Part shown: positions 19,580 through 21,828 of the stretch, one piece after another
Position numbering within the stretch: the first letter of the stretch is position 1
Layout of the letters: each line of letters opens with the position of its first letter
Assembly (NCBI GenBank): GCA_964200075.2
Contig: CAXNAA020000381.1
Location: forward strand, 1-21,828
Direction: 5' to 3'
Length of the DNA stretch: 21,828 nt
Origin: Sphacelaria rigidula
Lineage: Eukaryota > Phaeophyceae > Sphacelariales
Notes under the pieces: model-generated
Told to the model about the DNA's origin: nothing
The model's database searches: none
Seen by the model: the letters and a program-made list of their open reading frames with translations, nothing else
Translations under genes and position numbers: made by a program

Positions 19580-20339
19580 CTTGCAATCGCGTACGTCGAT
19601 CACACAGGAGATAATGGCGTGGAAACATATAAAAAGCAAAAAGTACGTCAGTCGTGATGGGAGCATGAAATACCGGTGAAAAATGAAACGCACGTTTGTG
19701 TATTTTACAGTATCAAAATTGACCTTCTGGTATATATTCTTATGATCTCCCGGTAATGACCCTGCGGACACACACTCAATCATCCGTAGATCACACAAGG
19801 GCCGGCACGAGGTAACAAGAGTGGAGTAGATGAGACGCAGCAAGCGTTTCCACGATCACGAAACTACTATTTACTGTACGGCAGGTAGTCGACGCTGAAG
19901 GGGACACATGATCCAGCGCTACGTGGTATGGCGCGCCACCAATGACTGACGTTTAATGTTGCTCTATGTGGGGCCTGAGGGGTCATATTTCAGCTGCACA
20001 AGTTACTTGAACTTGTCTTCACAACCCGTGAACAGTGAGAAGTCTTGAGAACACCTAGGGAGCGGAGGCATTTCTCCATGACAGCTTCTCGCGGAATGAG
20101 GATACAGGCCATTCGATAGATCCCTTGAGAGCTATGACATATGTATGTGACTTCTACGACGAGTGCAGAACTGACCGTTCCTGTTGGGCAGTTGAGGCAG
20201 TCACTCTCTACCTCTTCCACTCGCCAGCGTAGAGCAAGGCAACAAGCCCCTATTATACGTCAACAAGACCTGAGGTGTCTAGTGTCTGCCTTTCTGTTGT
20301 ATTCTGTACCTCCCCCGCCCCTTTGGTTCGAGATATAAG
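19580..20339. other. Probable intron or upstream region, no supported exon
   Basis: This lies upstream of the XPG-N exon and should be intron if the start exon is outside the window. A 76-codon minus-strand frame at 19990-20220 contains SSALVVEVTYICH, which loosely recalls the first XPG-N strand, but it has Glu where Asp is required and no donor in phase. Confidence 0.45.
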
Positions 20340-21720
20340 TGAGTGTTACACAAGGGTAGGGATCCAGGATGGTAACTACTGGGGCATCTCCCTCGTGGCT
20401 CATGCTGGAAATGTCGTTATCATTGTAGCCAACAGGCTTGATAGTTTTTGCGAGGAAGCAGGGATCTTCTCGAAGGAACAGTGCGGATTTTGGCGCCAAT
20501 AGACCACGGGCATCATGTTTCTGGTACGCCGACTGTACGAGTTGGGTTGAGCGAGCACTGTCCCACTGAACGCGTGCTTCATCGATCTGCACAAGGCGTA
20601 CGACACCGTCGACCGTGCGCTCCGGTGGAAATTTCCCGCCCGTTTCGGAGTCCCGCCGCGTATGATCAACATCATCCATACGTTCCACGATAGCATGCAC
20701 GCCCGGTACGGCTGGATGATGGCAAACTATTGCAGTGGTTCCACGTCTACCAAAGACTTCAGGGGATGAGTTTCGTCCCCAATACACTTTAACAAATTCG
20801 ACGCAGCATTGGTCGATCATCCTATAGCGTTTCGTGGCGACTTCGGTTGTCTTTTCAGACCTTTTATATCAAGATAATGCGCCAAAAAGTGTGGATGATG
20901 AACCCCTGGAAGAGACGCCGCTGGAAAGGGTGCAACGCGCGGTATGCTGTACGCGGATGGCGCAGGAAAAGCATCGAGGTCTACAGATAAGCTGGCTAGG
21001 ACGGTTGCTGTGATAGTATTGGCCTGTCCGGAGCTTGGCCCGAAGATATCGAAGAACAGGACAGAGGCCATGCGCCTGTGGTCAGTACCTAGCTCCCCAG
21101 ACACCGCGCTGCACATCAAAGCGACAGGTCAACGACACAAGCGAACGACCAAGTTCGTCTATATTGCTGGTGATGTCAGCGCAGGCGTGAACATTTCCAT
21201 CGAAATCAAGCGCCGCATCAGCGCTGCGTGGGCACGCCTCGAGAAGTATACAGTGATTCCCAATTCTACGATCGGCGCAACACCAGAGTTCTTCCGACAA
21301 CCCGACTGCTACTCCAAGCGGAGGTGGCGGAAGCTATGCCGTGCAGAGTAGCGACGCGGACTCTACGCCCGGAGGACTTCGACATCTTCCGCACCATCCG
21401 CCACAAGCTTTGACTGCGAGTAGTTGACTTCCGCAGGAAGGATCGCACTGGACACAAGCCAATTCCATACAGATCTGTACTAGATGACGAACGAGCGTAT
21501 CGAGACGACCATCCGCGAGGGTCAACCTTAGTTCGCGGGGGCTACCGTCCGACAGGACGACACACGTCTGCCGAAGCGCATTATGTTCGGACGGTTGGCC
21601 ACACAAAGGTCCAGGGAGGCCGGCCGGCCTTCCAAGCACTGGGGGGACCACTCCAGACGAACCTGTGTGCACTACAGAATGCGACGCACAAGGAAGAACT
21701 CAGGAGATGATTACCATTAA
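20340..21720 (+). mobile_element. LINE reverse transcriptase and C-terminal region, copy B, decayed
   Basis: Read across frames, this shows reverse transcriptase blocks in order: NYWGISLVAHAGN, EEAGIFSKEQCGF, FIDLHKAYDTVDRAL, ARFGVPPRMINII, then MLYADGAG, where the catalytic YADD box has become YADG. After that come TTKFVYIAGDVS and IEIKRRISAAWARLEKY, then the C-terminal segment shared with copy A (ending near 21720). In-frame stops near 20501 and 20550 and several frameshifts show it cannot make an active protein. The 5' part (endonuclease and start of the RT) is missing. It lies upstream of and opposite to the nuclease gene, perhaps within its first intron. Confidence 0.9.
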
Positions 21721-21828
21721 TTGTGCGAGTCATCGCACACCCCCCAGACCGAATTTCAAAGCTCGATTACTCCACAACAAGAAGAGCATCAGTTCTGGAA
21801 AGGGTGACGCTGGAAAGATCTCGTCGAT
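21721..21828. other. Right edge, nothing recognised
   Basis: About 100 bases after the LINE. A short inverted word pair, TGTGCGAGTCATCGCACA, at about 21721-21739 can form a small hairpin. No gene signal is seen. Confidence 0.4.

Noticed and set aside
19990-20220. Minus-strand SSALVVEVTYICH as the first XPG-N strand
   Set aside because: Glu replaces the required Asp, there is no MG start, and no donor in phase 2 follows.
20260-20820. 186-codon minus-strand frame
   Set aside because: It is antisense to the LINE reverse transcriptase blocks.
1-21828. Bacterial or phage features, CRISPR arrays, rRNA
   Set aside because: No operon-like frames, ribosome binding sites, regularly spaced repeats or rRNA-like segments were seen. 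The splice signals and LINEs indicate a eukaryote.

Overview
The window looks like nuclear DNA of a eukaryote with long introns and many repeats. The retroelement type, the roughly even base composition and the low-complexity insertions in coding exons would suit a stramenopile such as a brown alga, but nothing here fixes the organism. I see no bacterial operon, rRNA, tRNA or CRISPR array.

The main content is one large minus-strand gene running from about 19.6 kb down to 1.45 kb. Its exons together encode a nuclease of the XPG/FEN superfamily, closest in layout to the Asteroid (ASTE1) family. The exons, in transcript order, are 19579-19438 (end of the XPG-N domain), 16957-16794 (linker), 12442-12227 (XPG-I domain, with EAD and SNDSDF), 10864-10719 (GYIP segment), 9949-9862 (GND motif), 6389-5396, about 4323-3508, and about 2650-1451 (ends in TGA). 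GT/AG sites exist at every proposed junction and the codon phases agree. Domain motifs appear in the family's order across the first five exons. About 1,250 residues are visible. The first exon, with the start Met and the first catalytic Asp, is not in the window.

The introns are large and hold most of the repeats. The 9.9-6.4 kb intron carries a 3' LINE fragment, a 250-bp TIR element with a strong internal hairpin, a short repeat with an ATCA tail, and a (TG)26 tract. The 16.8-12.4 kb intron carries a second copy of the ATCA-tailed repeat in the other orientation and one member of another dispersed repeat pair; its partner lies in the 5.4-4.3 kb intron. Upstream of the visible gene, 20.34-21.72 kb is a decayed LINE reverse transcriptase copy of the same family as the intronic fragment.

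The left 1.45 kb lies downstream of the gene and holds at most a weak candidate exon. Exon calls rest on my reading of motifs, splice sites and phase. The last two acceptors and the last donor are the least certain boundaries.
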